From positions 1-12,275 of the forward strand of contig JBKQSL010000158.1 of assembly GCA_052143655.1 (NCBI GenBank): a stretch of 12,275 nucleotides of DNA, given 5' to 3'. The notes beneath the pieces were generated by a model. That model saw only the letters and a program-made list of their open reading frames with translations, ran no database searches and was not told the DNA's origin. This DNA is from CAVSUR01 sp052143655. GTDB lineage: Bacteria; Actinomycetota; Actinomycetes; Streptosporangiales; Streptosporangiaceae. The first letter of the stretch is position 1; each line of letters opens with the position of its first letter. This document shows positions 6,127-11,875 of the stretch, one piece after another. A program made the translations under genes and the position numbers.

Positions 6127-6525
6127 ATGGCCCGCACGACCATCGATGACCTGCTCGCCGACGCCCGGCGCGACCTGGACCGGCCCGGCCCGCAGCAGGC
6201 GGAGGCGGCCATGCGCCGCGGGGCGGCGATCATCGACATCCGGACCGAGTCGCAGATCGCGCAGGACGGCCGGGTGCCGGGCGCCCTGCTGATCGCGCGG
6301 AACGTGCTGGAGTGGCGGCTCGATCCCGACAGCGGCCACCGGCACCCGGACGCTCCCCAGCTCGGCGACGAGGTGATCATCATGTGCGACGCGGGCTACC
6401 AGTCGAGCCTGGCCGCGGCCACCCTGCGCCAGCTTGGCTTCAGCCGCGCCACTGACCTGAACGGCGGCTTCCAGGCCTGGCGCTCCGCCGGGCTGCCGGT
6501 GCAGCAGCCGGCTGCGGGGGACTGA
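6127..6525 (+). CDS. Rhodanese-like domain protein
   Basis: A 132-residue single rhodanese domain. An N-terminal helix, RTTIDDLLADARRDLDRPGP, leads to AAIIDIRTESQ (33-43), the first strand of the fold with its D-I-R motif; then GRVPGALLIARNVLEWRLDP, as in rhodaneses (xxHIPGAxxI), and VIIMCDAGYQSSLAA (83-97), the active-site loop with Cys87. The loop is C-D-A-G-Y-Q-S, so the arginine of the thiosulfate:cyanide sulfurtransferase loop is Gln. Such Y-x-S-S-L-A-A loops are familiar in actinobacterial single-domain proteins. DLNGGFQAWRSAGLPV closes the domain. It probably carries sulfur as a Cys persulfide in the cytoplasm, but donor and acceptor are unknown. It has a good GGAGG site and is divergent from the DUF998 gene. 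Confidence 0.88.
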   Translation: MARTTIDDLLADARRDLDRPGPQQAEAAMRRGAAIIDIRTESQIAQDGRVPGALLIARNVLEWRLDPDSGHRHPDAPQLGDEVIIMCDAGYQSSLAAATLRQLGFSRATDLNGGFQAWRSAGLPVQQPAAGD

Positions 6526-6616
6526 CCGGCTCAGGAGACTGACCAGCCGGGGGACCGGCCGGGCCGGGAGTCAGTACCAGATCGCGATCGGCCAGCCCGC
6601 GTCGCTGGGCCGGGGG

Positions 6617-6646
6617 GATCCGGCAGGCAGGCCGGCCGGCCGGATC
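6617..6646. terminator. Inverted repeat between convergent rhodanese and SRPBCC genes
   Basis: GATCCGG (6617-6623) and CCGGATC (6640-6646) form perfect 7-bp arms around a 16-base GC-rich loop that can itself pair. It lies at the SRPBCC stop codon and about 90 bases after the rhodanese stop, so it could end both transcripts. No T-run is present on either strand. Confidence 0.4.
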
Positions 6647-7130
6647 AGCCGAGGGAGACAGCGACCTTCTCCAGGTGATCCAGGGCCTCCTGCATGCCGC
6701 CCTCCATGCCGGAGTTGACGTGGGCGTCTCGATGCGCCTGAGCCGAATGCTGCACCAGGATGGTCAGGGTCGTGCCGCCGTCGCAGTCGGCGAAGGTCAC
6801 CGTGCTGACCGCCCCGGCGTCCGGCATGCCCTCGAAGACCTCGGTGGCGACGATGCGCTCGGCCGGGACGATCTCCCGGTACTCGCCGTGGAAGGCCACC
6901 TCGAACCCGGCGTCCGCCCGCATCACATATCGCCACCGGCCGCCGACCCGCAGGTCCACCTCGGCGCTGGTGACCTCGCCCCGCTCGCCGGCCCACCACC
7001 GCCGGATCAGCTCCGGGGTGGTCCAGGCCCGGTAGACCAGGTGCCGCGGCGCGGCGAAGTCCCGGGTGATCATGATCTGGGTGTCGCCCGGCAGCGTCAC
7101 GACTGCCGTCCCGCTACTGGTCATGGTCAT
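6645..7130 (-). CDS. SRPBCC / AHSA1 domain protein
   Basis: A 161-residue member of the START/Bet v1-like SRPBCC superfamily, AHSA1 branch. Seen: ITRDFAAPRHLVYRAWTTPE (21-40), the first strand and helix of the fold; RRWWAGERGEV; EVDLRVGGRWRYVM with the G-G-R/x-W motif; FHGEYREIVPAERIVATEVFEG; and a C-terminal helix NSGMEGGMQEALDHLEKV closing the cavity. These proteins bind hydrophobic ligands; few have a known ligand and this one has none that I can infer. Start ATG at 7130 has GGAGAGG just upstream; ATG at 7124 is also well placed for it. The gene overlaps the end of the ArsR gene by 17 bases, so the two are cotranscribed and probably translationally linked. ArsR-AHSA1 pairs are a common actinobacterial arrangement. 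Confidence 0.88.
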   Translation of the reverse strand: MTMTSSGTAVVTLPGDTQIMITRDFAAPRHLVYRAWTTPELIRRWWAGERGEVTSAEVDLRVGGRWRYVMRADAGFEVAFHGEYREIVPAERIVATEVFEGMPDAGAVSTVTFADCDGGTTLTILVQHSAQAHRDAHVNSGMEGGMQEALDHLEKVAVSLG

Positions 7131-7482
7131 CGTCCTCTCCGTCCTGTTCCTGCTCCTGCTCCGTGAGCTCCGCGAGTACGGCGTCGAGCCGGCCGAAGCG
7201 CTCCGACCAGAACTGCTCGTATCCCCGCACCCAGTCGTAGATGGGCCGCAGGGGCGCGCTGTCGAGCCGGTACAGCCGCTGGCGCCCGGCCTCGCGCACC
7301 TGCGCGAGGCCGACCTCGCGCAGGACCCGCAAGTGCTTGGAGACCTGCGGCTGCGCCAGGCCGGTCGCGATGACCAGGTCCGTCACCGACAGCTCGCGGC
7401 CGGCCAGCACATCGAGGATCTGCCGCCGCCGCGGCTCGGCGACCGCGTTGAACGCGTCCGCCGTCGTCGCCGCTCGTGCCAT
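7114..7482 (-). CDS. ArsR-family (SdpR-like) transcriptional repressor
   Basis: A 122-residue winged-helix protein. Start ATG at 7482 is preferred over GTG at 7488 because it lies six bases after a good -10 (leaderless). Seen: FNAVAEPRRRQILDVLAG (11-28), the first helix of ArsR domains; ELSVTDLVIATGLAQPQVSK, the helix-turn-helix; HLRVLREVGLAQVREAGRQR, recognition helix and wing; then LYRLDSAPLRPIYDWVRGYEQFW, typical of the non-metal SdpR/AHSA1-linked subgroup. The CVC metal site of classical ArsR/SmtB proteins is absent, so metal sensing is unlikely. The protein ends in a very acidic Glu/Gln/Asp tail (about 106-122). It presumably represses itself and the overlapping SRPBCC gene. Confidence 0.92.
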   Translation of the reverse strand: MARAATTADAFNAVAEPRRRQILDVLAGRELSVTDLVIATGLAQPQVSKHLRVLREVGLAQVREAGRQRLYRLDSAPLRPIYDWVRGYEQFWSERFGRLDAVLAELTEQEQEQDGEDDDHDQ

Positions 7483-7517
7483 GCTCACAACGTATACCTA
7501 TATCAGCATGTATTCAA
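7480..7517 (-). promoter_or_regulatory. Leaderless promoter of the ArsR-SRPBCC operon in an AT-rich patch
   Basis: On the minus strand TTGAAT (-35, 7517-7512), a 17-bp spacer, TACGTT (-10, 7494-7489), six bases, then ATG (7482-7480). This is the best-formed promoter in the window. The spacer is AT-rich (ATACATGC, GATATAGGTAT) in a very GC-rich genome and holds a weak dyad ending in ATAC and GTAT (7515-7496), a plausible ArsR operator. Confidence 0.65.
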
Positions 7518-7539
7518 GGGCTGCGGCCCGGCCAGTAGG

Positions 7540-7790
7540 ATCATCGGCTATGCCGGCGCCGAGTACCTGCCCCCGGGCCGGGACGCCGCCGCATCGCAGC
7601 CGCTGACCGCCCGACTGCGGGCGGCGCTGGCGCAGGCTGGCGCGCCGGTCCGGCCGGCGTGTCATGGACCATCGACACCCCGTACCGGGAGGCGGACCGC
7701 CCGGGGCTGGCCGGGACGCGGCCATCGCCGAGGCGGTCCGGCTCAGCGGCGGCGGCGCTCCCGCCGTGTACCCGTCGCGGTGAGGCGGCG
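7540..7790 (+). pseudogene. Frameshifted remnant resembling a nucleoside phosphorylase
   Basis: Three frames in order give pieces of a PNP/uridine phosphorylase-like protein. One frame reads EYLPPGRDAAASQPLTARLRAALAQAGAPVRPA (bases ~7559-7655), like the YLPPxR segment and following helix of actinobacterial nucleoside phosphorylases. Near 7648-7655 it shifts to AGVSWTIDTPYREADR (~7649-7696), matching the family's WTTDAPYRET motif that precedes the substrate-binding glutamate segment. Near 7718 a third frame reads AAIAEAVRLSGGGAPAVYPSR to a stop at 7787. The N-terminal phosphate-binding part and the C-terminal part are missing. I infer a dead gene fragment; the assignment rests on remembered motifs. 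The whole gap 7489-7946 holds no other convincing gene on either strand. Confidence 0.45.
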
Positions 7791-7875
7791 GCGCGCAGCT
7801 CAGAGTTCTGGGATGCGCGCCGCCATTCCCGTCCGGAATCGTGCGTCGCTGCCCACGAAGTAGCAGACGAGGACC

Positions 7876-7895
7876 TAATCTCGCCTCAGTAGGCG
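7876..7895 (+). promoter_or_regulatory. Possible -10 and small hairpin upstream of the lipoprotein gene
   Basis: TAATCT (7876-7881) fits TANNNT and would give a leader of about 60 bases. Right after it, CGCCT-CAGT-AGGCG (7882-7895) can form a small hairpin at the 5' end of that leader. No -35 is recognisable and no clear ribosome binding site precedes ATG 7947. Confidence 0.25.
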
Positions 7896-7946
7896 GGCGC
7901 TGCCAGGGGGCGGCGGGGGGTCGCCTGAGACGAACGGGCCGGGTTC

Positions 7947-9542
7947 ATGAGCAACGCAGTCCGCTTTCTGGCGCAGCACGGGGGCACGGGCCGCGCCCGG
8001 CCGCATCGCGTGACCTGGCCTGCGCTGACGTTAGCCACCGCGGTCGGCGTCGCGTCCTGCTCAGTCGCGGCCGCGGGCGGCCGGCCGGCGCATCTGCGGT
8101 CCGCGGCGTGCGTCCGCCGTCCCGCGGTGGTCACGTCGGTGCTGGGCGGCCCGCCGCAGGCTGTAGCCGCCGGACTGACCCGGCTGCTGTTCAGCTGCGC
8201 GCCGGTCGTGGTGGTCGCCGCGGACCGGCGCGCCGACCTGCCCGGCGCGGTAGCCGACGCGGCCCGGGCGCATGCGCCGCTGCTGCTCGCCGGCCCGCCG
8301 GATACGGCGGGGCCAGGCGCCGGCCCGCCGACCACGGCCGCGCAGTCCGCGGACCTGCTGCCCGGCGCGCTGCGGGCGCAGATCCGGGCACTGGATCCGC
8401 GCGCGGTGCTCGCCGCGGGGATCCCTGCGGGCGCGCTCGCGGCCCAGCTGCCCCGGATCCGGGTCGTCACCAGCCCGGCCCGCCTGCCCAGGACGACCGC
8501 GGCCGCGCCACTGGCCCGGGTGACGGTGCTGGTGCACCGCAGGCCGTCCGCCGCGGTGCTCGCGGCGTCGGCTACCGCGCGGGCGGCCGGCGCGCTGGTG
8601 GTCACCGTGCGCGGGGACGACCCGCGAGCAGACCCGGCGGCCATCACCGCCCTGGCGGCGGCCCAGCCGCGGCAGGTGCTCGCCGTCGGGGGCGGCTTCG
8701 GCCCGGCGGCCCGGCTGGCCGCCCGGGTCGCCGTCGCGGCGACCGGCGTGCAGCTGCCGGGCGGCGGCCAGATCGTGGTCCCGATGCACCGGCTCGTCGC
8801 GCTCTACGGCCACCCGGGCGCGCCTTCCCTCGGTGCCCTGGGCGAGCAGGACCTGCAGGCCAGCATCGCCCGGGCCCGGGCAATGGCCCGGCCGTACCGG
8901 GCGCTCAGCCGGGTGCCGGTGATCCCCGCGTTCGAGATCATCGCGACGGTCGCCGGCGCGTTCCCCGGACCGGACAACGACTACTCCTACGCCTCCAGCG
9001 CGGCCTCGCTGCGGCCGTGGGTGCGGGCGGCCACGGCCGCGGGCATGTACGTGGTCCTGGACCTGCAGCCAGGCCGGGCGAGCCTGCTCACCCAGGCGAA
9101 GTGGTACCGGTCGCTGCTGACCCGGCCCAATGTCGGGCTGGCGCTGGACCCGGAATGGAAGCTGCAGCCGGGCCAGCTGCCGCTGCGCCAGATCGGCAGC
9201 GTGCGCATCGGCGAGGTGAACTCGGTGATCCGCTGGCTGGCCCGGCTCACCGCGCGCCATCACCTGCCGCAGAAGCTGCTGGTGCTGCACCAGTTCCGGC
9301 TGTCGATGATCCTCGGGGAGAGCCGGCTGGACACCCGCTACGACGACCTGGCGATCGTGATCCACATGGACGGCCAGGGCACGCCCGGGGACAAGGAGCA
9401 GACCTGGAACGCCGTCACCGGTGCGGCCCCGCCGGGGGTGTTCTTCGGCTGGAAGAACTTCCTCGTCAAGGATCGCCCGATGCTGACCCCGCAGCAGACG
9501 ATGGCGCATGCCCCGCAGCCGGTGATGATCTCCTACCAGTGA
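7947..9542 (+). CDS. Putative lipoprotein: cell-wall-binding-repeat-2-like domain plus unassigned C-terminal domain
   Basis: A 531-residue exported protein. The N-terminus has arginines (R16, R18, R21), a hydrophobic stretch WPALTLATAVGVA (24-36) and a lipobox-like V-A-S-C with Cys38, so a lipid-anchored surface protein is likely. Residues 60-268 read as two degenerate cell-wall-binding-repeat-2 (CWB2)-like repeats: VVVVAADRRADLPGAVADAA, PLLLAGPP and VLAAGIP, then VTVLVHRRPSAAVLAASATA, ALVVTVRGDDP and VLAVGGGFG. Residues 273-531 form a different domain with alternating strands, helices and acidic ends (PAFE330, VVLD372, ALDPE403, HMD475, FFGWKNF), which suggests a TIM-barrel, glycosidase-like fold; this is inference, as I do not recognise a named family. 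Proline-poor and well coded throughout. It is convergent with azlD. Start ATG 7947 is the first before the signal sequence. Confidence 0.75.
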   Translation: MSNAVRFLAQHGGTGRARPHRVTWPALTLATAVGVASCSVAAAGGRPAHLRSAACVRRPAVVTSVLGGPPQAVAAGLTRLLFSCAPVVVVAADRRADLPGAVADAARAHAPLLLAGPPDTAGPGAGPPTTAAQSADLLPGALRAQIRALDPRAVLAAGIPAGALAAQLPRIRVVTSPARLPRTTAAAPLARVTVLVHRRPSAAVLAASATARAAGALVVTVRGDDPRADPAAITALAAAQPRQVLAVGGGFGPAARLAARVAVAATGVQLPGGGQIVVPMHRLVALYGHPGAPSLGALGEQDLQASIARARAMARPYRALSRVPVIPAFEIIATVAGAFPGPDNDYSYASSAASLRPWVRAATAAGMYVVLDLQPGRASLLTQAKWYRSLLTRPNVGLALDPEWKLQPGQLPLRQIGSVRIGEVNSVIRWLARLTARHHLPQKLLVLHQFRLSMILGESRLDTRYDDLAIVIHMDGQGTPGDKEQTWNAVTGAAPPGVFFGWKNFLVKDRPMLTPQQTMAHAPQPVMISYQ

Positions 9543-9560
9543 CCCGGGCCCGGCCCCGGG
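9543..9560. terminator. GC hairpin between convergent lipoprotein and azlD genes
   Basis: CCCGGG (9543-9548) and CCCGGG (9555-9560) pair around six bases, directly after the lipoprotein stop (9540-9542) and before the azlD stop at 9567. Short, without a T-run; a bidirectional terminator is plausible only from its position. Confidence 0.35.
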
Positions 9561-9566
9561 GACCGG

Positions 9567-9875
9567 TTACGGCACTCCGGCCAGGCGGAGCAGCGCTGTG
9601 GTCACCGCGGCCGCGATGACCACGAACGGGAACGGCACCCGCCGCACGGCCAGGAACCCGCCGACCAGGACGCCGCCCGGGCGGGCCCAGCCAGCGAACC
9701 CGTGCCCCGCGGTGAGCGCGCCGGTCGCCGCCAGCGCCGTCAGCAGCACGGCCGCGGCCACCGCCAGCAGCCGCTGCAGCCGGTCCGGGAGCCGCACCCG
9801 GCCGTGCAGCACCGGCCCGGCCAGCCGGAACGCGTACGTTCCCGCGGCCAGGCAGACGATCGCGAGCAGGGACAT
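9567..9875 (-). CDS. azlD: AzlD-family branched-chain amino acid exporter small subunit
   Basis: A 102-residue membrane protein with four hydrophobic segments: 2-20 (SLLAIVCLAAGTYAFRLAG), 36-55, 64-78 and 82-100. Family marks are TYAFRLAGPVL near the start and VGGFLAVRRVPFPFVVIAA near the end. Start ATG at 9875 shares a base with the azlC stop (TGATG), and GGAGG stands 7 bases ahead, so the two are translationally coupled. AzlC-AzlD pairs form a two-subunit exporter of branched-chain amino acids and analogues (in Bacillus azlCD confers azaleucine resistance; BrnFE of Corynebacterium exports isoleucine and methionine). Cytoplasmic membrane. Confidence 0.88.
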   Translation of the reverse strand: MSLLAIVCLAAGTYAFRLAGPVLHGRVRLPDRLQRLLAVAAAVLLTALAATGALTAGHGFAGWARPGGVLVGGFLAVRRVPFPFVVIAAAVTTALLRLAGVP

Positions 9876-10591
9876 CAGCGCACCTCCGGAGCGGGCAGCT
9901 CGCCGGAGGCCGGGACGGCGGAGGCCCTGGGCCGCCGGGCCAGCAGCAGGCCGGCCAGGGCCAGCAGCACCGGCAGGCCGGCCGGCAGGAACGGGGTGGC
10001 GGCCACCGCGATCACGGCTCCGGCCAGGGCCGCGTACCGGGTGCCGCGATCGGCGAGGGCCGGCAGCACCAGCGCCAGCAGCACGGTGGGGAACGCAGCG
10101 TCCAGCCCGAGTGCGCTGGTGTTGCGCAGCGCGGTGCCGGCGACCGCGCCGAGCACCACCGCCACGTTCCACCAGGCGAACAGGCCGACTCCGCAGGCCC
10201 AGAACGCGGCCCGGCGCCGCTGCGGGCTGTCCTGGCGCAGGGTGAACGCAACGCTCTCATCGGTGATCACCTGCGCGCCCGCCAGGCGGGTGAGCCAGCT
10301 GCCGTGGACCGCGTCCGCGACGGCGAAGCTGTAGGGCAGCAGCCGGGCGTTCAGGATGAGCCCGGCCGCGACGGCGGCGACCGCGCTGCCTCCAGCCAGC
10401 ATCACGCCAGCCGCGGCGAACTGGGCGCCGCCGGCGAAGACCAGCAGCGACATGGTGATCGGCACCCACAGATGCAGGCCTCCCGATACCGTGATGGCCC
10501 CGAACGAGGCCCCCACGATCGCGTCAGCGAGGCATACCAGGGCGATGGCGCGGAGGGTCGCGCGGTCAAGTGTTCGCCAGATCGAACGCAT
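9875..10591 (-). CDS. azlC: AzlC-family branched-chain amino acid exporter large subunit
   Basis: A 238-residue membrane protein, normal AzlC length. Start ATG 10591 (MRSIWRTLDRATLRAIALVCLADAIVGASFGA) matches the family N-terminus; the longer open frame back to 10672 runs into the divergent regulator. Seen: ADAIVGASFGAITVSGG (39-55), the conserved first-helix motif; LLVFAGGAQFAAAGVMLAGG (66-85), containing the F-x-G-x-x-Q-F-A-A signature; LILNARLLPYSFAVA (95-109), the L-N-x-R-x-x-x-Y-S motif; and DESVAFT. About seven hydrophobic segments in all, ending in an Arg- and Pro-rich cytoplasmic tail. It exports branched-chain amino acids together with AzlD, and is divergent from an XRE-cupin regulator, the usual partner. 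Codons 1-7 overlap one copy of the putative operator. Confidence 0.9.
   Translation of the reverse strand: MRSIWRTLDRATLRAIALVCLADAIVGASFGAITVSGGLHLWVPITMSLLVFAGGAQFAAAGVMLAGGSAVAAVAAGLILNARLLPYSFAVADAVHGSWLTRLAGAQVITDESVAFTLRQDSPQRRRAAFWACGVGLFAWWNVAVVLGAVAGTALRNTSALGLDAAFPTVLLALVLPALADRGTRYAALAGAVIAVAATPFLPAGLPVLLALAGLLLARRPRASAVPASGELPAPEVR
10572..10590. promoter_or_regulatory. Operator copy 1 for the XRE regulator
   Basis: GTTCG-ccagat-CGAAC (10572-10587) followed by GCA. It has the same half-sites, 6-base spacer and 3' GCA as the copy at 10619-10637, 47 bp away. It lies inside the first codons of azlC and where the -35 of the regulator's promoter would be. Confidence 0.65.
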
Positions 10592-10627
10592 GTCCACTAC
10601 AGTGAACGAGGCAAGTTCGTTCGTCAA
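10591..10627 (-). promoter_or_regulatory. Promoter of azlCD, probably leaderless
   Basis: On the minus strand TTGACG (-35, 10627-10622), a 17-bp spacer and CACTGT (-10, 10604-10599), then seven bases to the ATG at 10591. No ribosome binding site is seen. The -35 lies inside operator copy 2, so a bound regulator would block polymerase. Confidence 0.55.
10598..10603 (+). promoter_or_regulatory. Candidate -10 of the XRE regulator gene
   Basis: TACAGT fits TANNNT and shares five bases (10599-10603) with the opposing azlC -10 (CACTGT). Transcription would start near 10610, giving a leader of ~47 bases with GGAGAG (10647-10652) before GTG 10657. The two divergent promoters would then compete for the same DNA. 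The -35 region (10575-10580) has no consensus and lies in operator copy 1. Confidence 0.4.
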
Positions 10628-10637
10628 GCCGAACGCA
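10604..10637. promoter_or_regulatory. Operator copy 2 with an overlapping dyad
   Basis: CGTTCG-tcaagc-CGAACG (10618-10635) is a perfect dyad ending in GCA like copy 1. Overlapping it, GAACGA-N7-TCGTTC (10604-10622) is a second perfect dyad that uses the same TTCG half-site. Three half-sites in 34 bp suggest cooperative dimer binding by the XRE-cupin protein. Confidence 0.65.
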
Positions 10638-10656
10638 AGGACTTCTGGAGAGAACA

Positions 10657-11241
10657 GTGAGTAACGGCGCACCGAACGCGGAAGCGATGTCCTCGCCCGC
10701 CCTGATCTCGCTGATCGCGGCCGCCCTCCGGCGCGAGCGGGACCGGGCCGGGCTGTCCCTCACCGAGCTGGCCCGGCGGGCGAGCATCGCGAAGTCCACC
10801 CTCTCCCAGCTCGAATCGGGCACCGGCAACCCGAGCGTGGAGACCCTGTGGGCGCTCGCGGTAGCGCTCGGCCTGCCGTTCAGCCGGCTGGTCGACGCGC
10901 CGCGGCCAGCCGTCCGGGTGATCCGCGCCGGGGAGGGACCGGTCACTTACTCCGAGCAGGCCAGCTACTCGGCGACCCTGCTGGCCTCCTGCCCGCCGGG
11001 CGCCCGCCGCGATATCTACCGCATCCAGGCGCAGCCCGGCGAGCCGCGGCGGTCGGACCCGCACGCGCCGGGAACCACCGAGCACGTCGCGCTGTCAGCC
11101 GGCCGCGCCCTCGTCGGGCCGCCGGCCGACCCGACGGAGATCTGCCCCGGTGACTACATCGCCTATCCCGGCGACGCCCCGCACATCTTCCGCGCCCTGG
11201 AGCCCGGTACCTCCGCCGTCATGATCATGGAATACACCTGA
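10657..11241 (+). CDS. XRE-family regulator with C-terminal cupin sensor domain
   Basis: A 194-residue protein, the usual size of XRE-cupin regulators. Start GTG 10657 has GGAGAG 4 bases ahead; ATG 10687 is possible but lacks such a site. Residues 15-70 are a Cro/CI-type helix-turn-helix: LIAAALRRERDRAGLSLTEL, ARRASIAKSTLSQLESGTGN, then PSVETLWALAVALGLPFSRL. Residues ~90-194 are a cupin barrel with RRSDPHAPGTTEHVALSAGR (first cupin motif, His and Glu present) and DYIAYPGDAPHIFRAL (second motif, PxxxPH). Such regulators bind a small ligand in the cupin; beside azlCD the likely ligand is a branched-chain amino acid or analogue. It presumably represses azlCD and itself through the GTTCG-N6-CGAAC sites in the 65-base gap. 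Confidence 0.92.
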   Translation: MSNGAPNAEAMSSPALISLIAAALRRERDRAGLSLTELARRASIAKSTLSQLESGTGNPSVETLWALAVALGLPFSRLVDAPRPAVRVIRAGEGPVTYSEQASYSATLLASCPPGARRDIYRIQAQPGEPRRSDPHAPGTTEHVALSAGRALVGPPADPTEICPGDYIAYPGDAPHIFRALEPGTSAVMIMEYT

Positions 11242-11242
11242 T

Positions 11243-11257
11243 CGCCGCCGGGCGGCG
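11243..11257 (+). terminator. Short GC hairpin after the XRE-cupin gene
   Basis: CGCCGC-cgg-GCGGCG starts 2 bases after the stop codon. Stable stem with a 3-base loop but no T-run; a possible terminator. Confidence 0.35.
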
Positions 11258-11288
11258 GGCGGCCCGGTAGCAGCCGGCCCGGCCTGCG

Positions 11289-11303
11289 TAGGGTAGGTCC
11301 ATG
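11289..11303 (+). promoter_or_regulatory. Candidate leaderless promoter of the DinB/DUF664 gene
   Basis: TAGGGT (11289-11294), six bases (AGGTCC), then ATG at 11301: the same -10-to-ATG geometry as the PPOX and ArsR genes. AGGTCC contains AGG but too close to the ATG to act as a normal Shine-Dalgarno. No -35 consensus is seen. Confidence 0.5.
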
Positions 11304-11819
11304 GTGGACGACATCGAGGACCCGCGGCGGTCCGAACCCCCGTTCATCCTCGGCGAGCGGCAGATGCTCGAGCAGTGGCTCGAGTACCACCGGATGACGC
11401 TGCAGATCAAGTGCGAGGGCCTGGACGACGCCGGGCGCAAGAGCCGGCCGGTGCCGACGTCGAACCTGTCCCTGCACGGACTGGTCCGGCACATGGGCGA
11501 AGTCGAGCGCCACTGGTTCCGCCGGGTCCTGCTGCGCGCGCCGGACACCCCGCCGATCTGGTACCAGCCCGGCGTCGAGGACAGCGACCTGCTCCCGCTG
11601 GACGACGCCGACTGGGCGGCCGACCTGGCGGCCTGGCAGGCGGAGTGCGAGGCCAGCCGGCGCACCGCGGCCGCGCACTCGCTCGACGACACCGGCCTGC
11701 GGTTCGGCCGGCCCTGCTCGCTGCGCTGGATCTACGTGCACATGATCGAGGAGTACGCGCGGCACAACGGGCACGCCGACCTGATCAGGGAGCTGACCGA
11801 CGGAAGCGTCGGCTGCTAG
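11301..11819 (+). CDS. DinB / DUF664 family protein
   Basis: A 172-residue four-helix-bundle protein. Seen: ERQMLEQWLEYHRMTLQIKC (19-38, helix 1); LSLHGLVRHMGEVERHWFRR (56-75, helix 2, with His64 at the usual metal-ligand position); then LRWIYVHMIEEYARHNGHAD (141-160, helix 4) with His147, His155 and His158. The last block matches the DUF664 signature (HMIxEYARHxGHADLIRE) and supplies the remaining ligands. In actinobacteria DinB-like proteins are metal-dependent and some are thiol (mycothiol)-dependent transferases; the substrate here is unknown and DNA damage induction should not be assumed from the family name. Cytoplasmic, apparently a single-gene unit with a leaderless start. Confidence 0.9.
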   Translation: MVDDIEDPRRSEPPFILGERQMLEQWLEYHRMTLQIKCEGLDDAGRKSRPVPTSNLSLHGLVRHMGEVERHWFRRVLLRAPDTPPIWYQPGVEDSDLLPLDDADWAADLAAWQAECEASRRTAAAHSLDDTGLRFGRPCSLRWIYVHMIEEYARHNGHADLIRELTDGSVGC

Positions 11820-11875
11820 GCCGCCGGGTACATCACCGGCATGACAGGCAGCCAGCTCCGCCAGTCCGGGGCACG

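Noticed and set aside
6012..6383. N-terminal extension of the DUF998 frame to 6383
   Set aside because: It runs antisense through the rhodanese gene and its translation is Ser/Arg-rich without membrane character.
6521..6555. Imperfect repeat GACTGACCGGCT / GACTGACCAGCC after the rhodanese stop
   Set aside because: Too short and imperfect in GC-rich intergenic DNA to call a repeat element.
8061..9509. 482-codon minus-strand frame opposite the lipoprotein
   Set aside because: No motifs; long antisense frames are expected in DNA with G/C at third positions.
7841..9619. 592-codon plus-strand frame overlapping the lipoprotein
   Set aside because: Translation is Arg/Gly/Pro/Ala repeats only. The frame at 7947 has a signal peptide and recognisable repeats.
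11375..11875. Upstream part of the frame containing the small protein at 11876
   Set aside because: It overlaps the DinB gene in another frame with Arg/Pro/Ala-rich sequence; only the part after 11876 looks coding.
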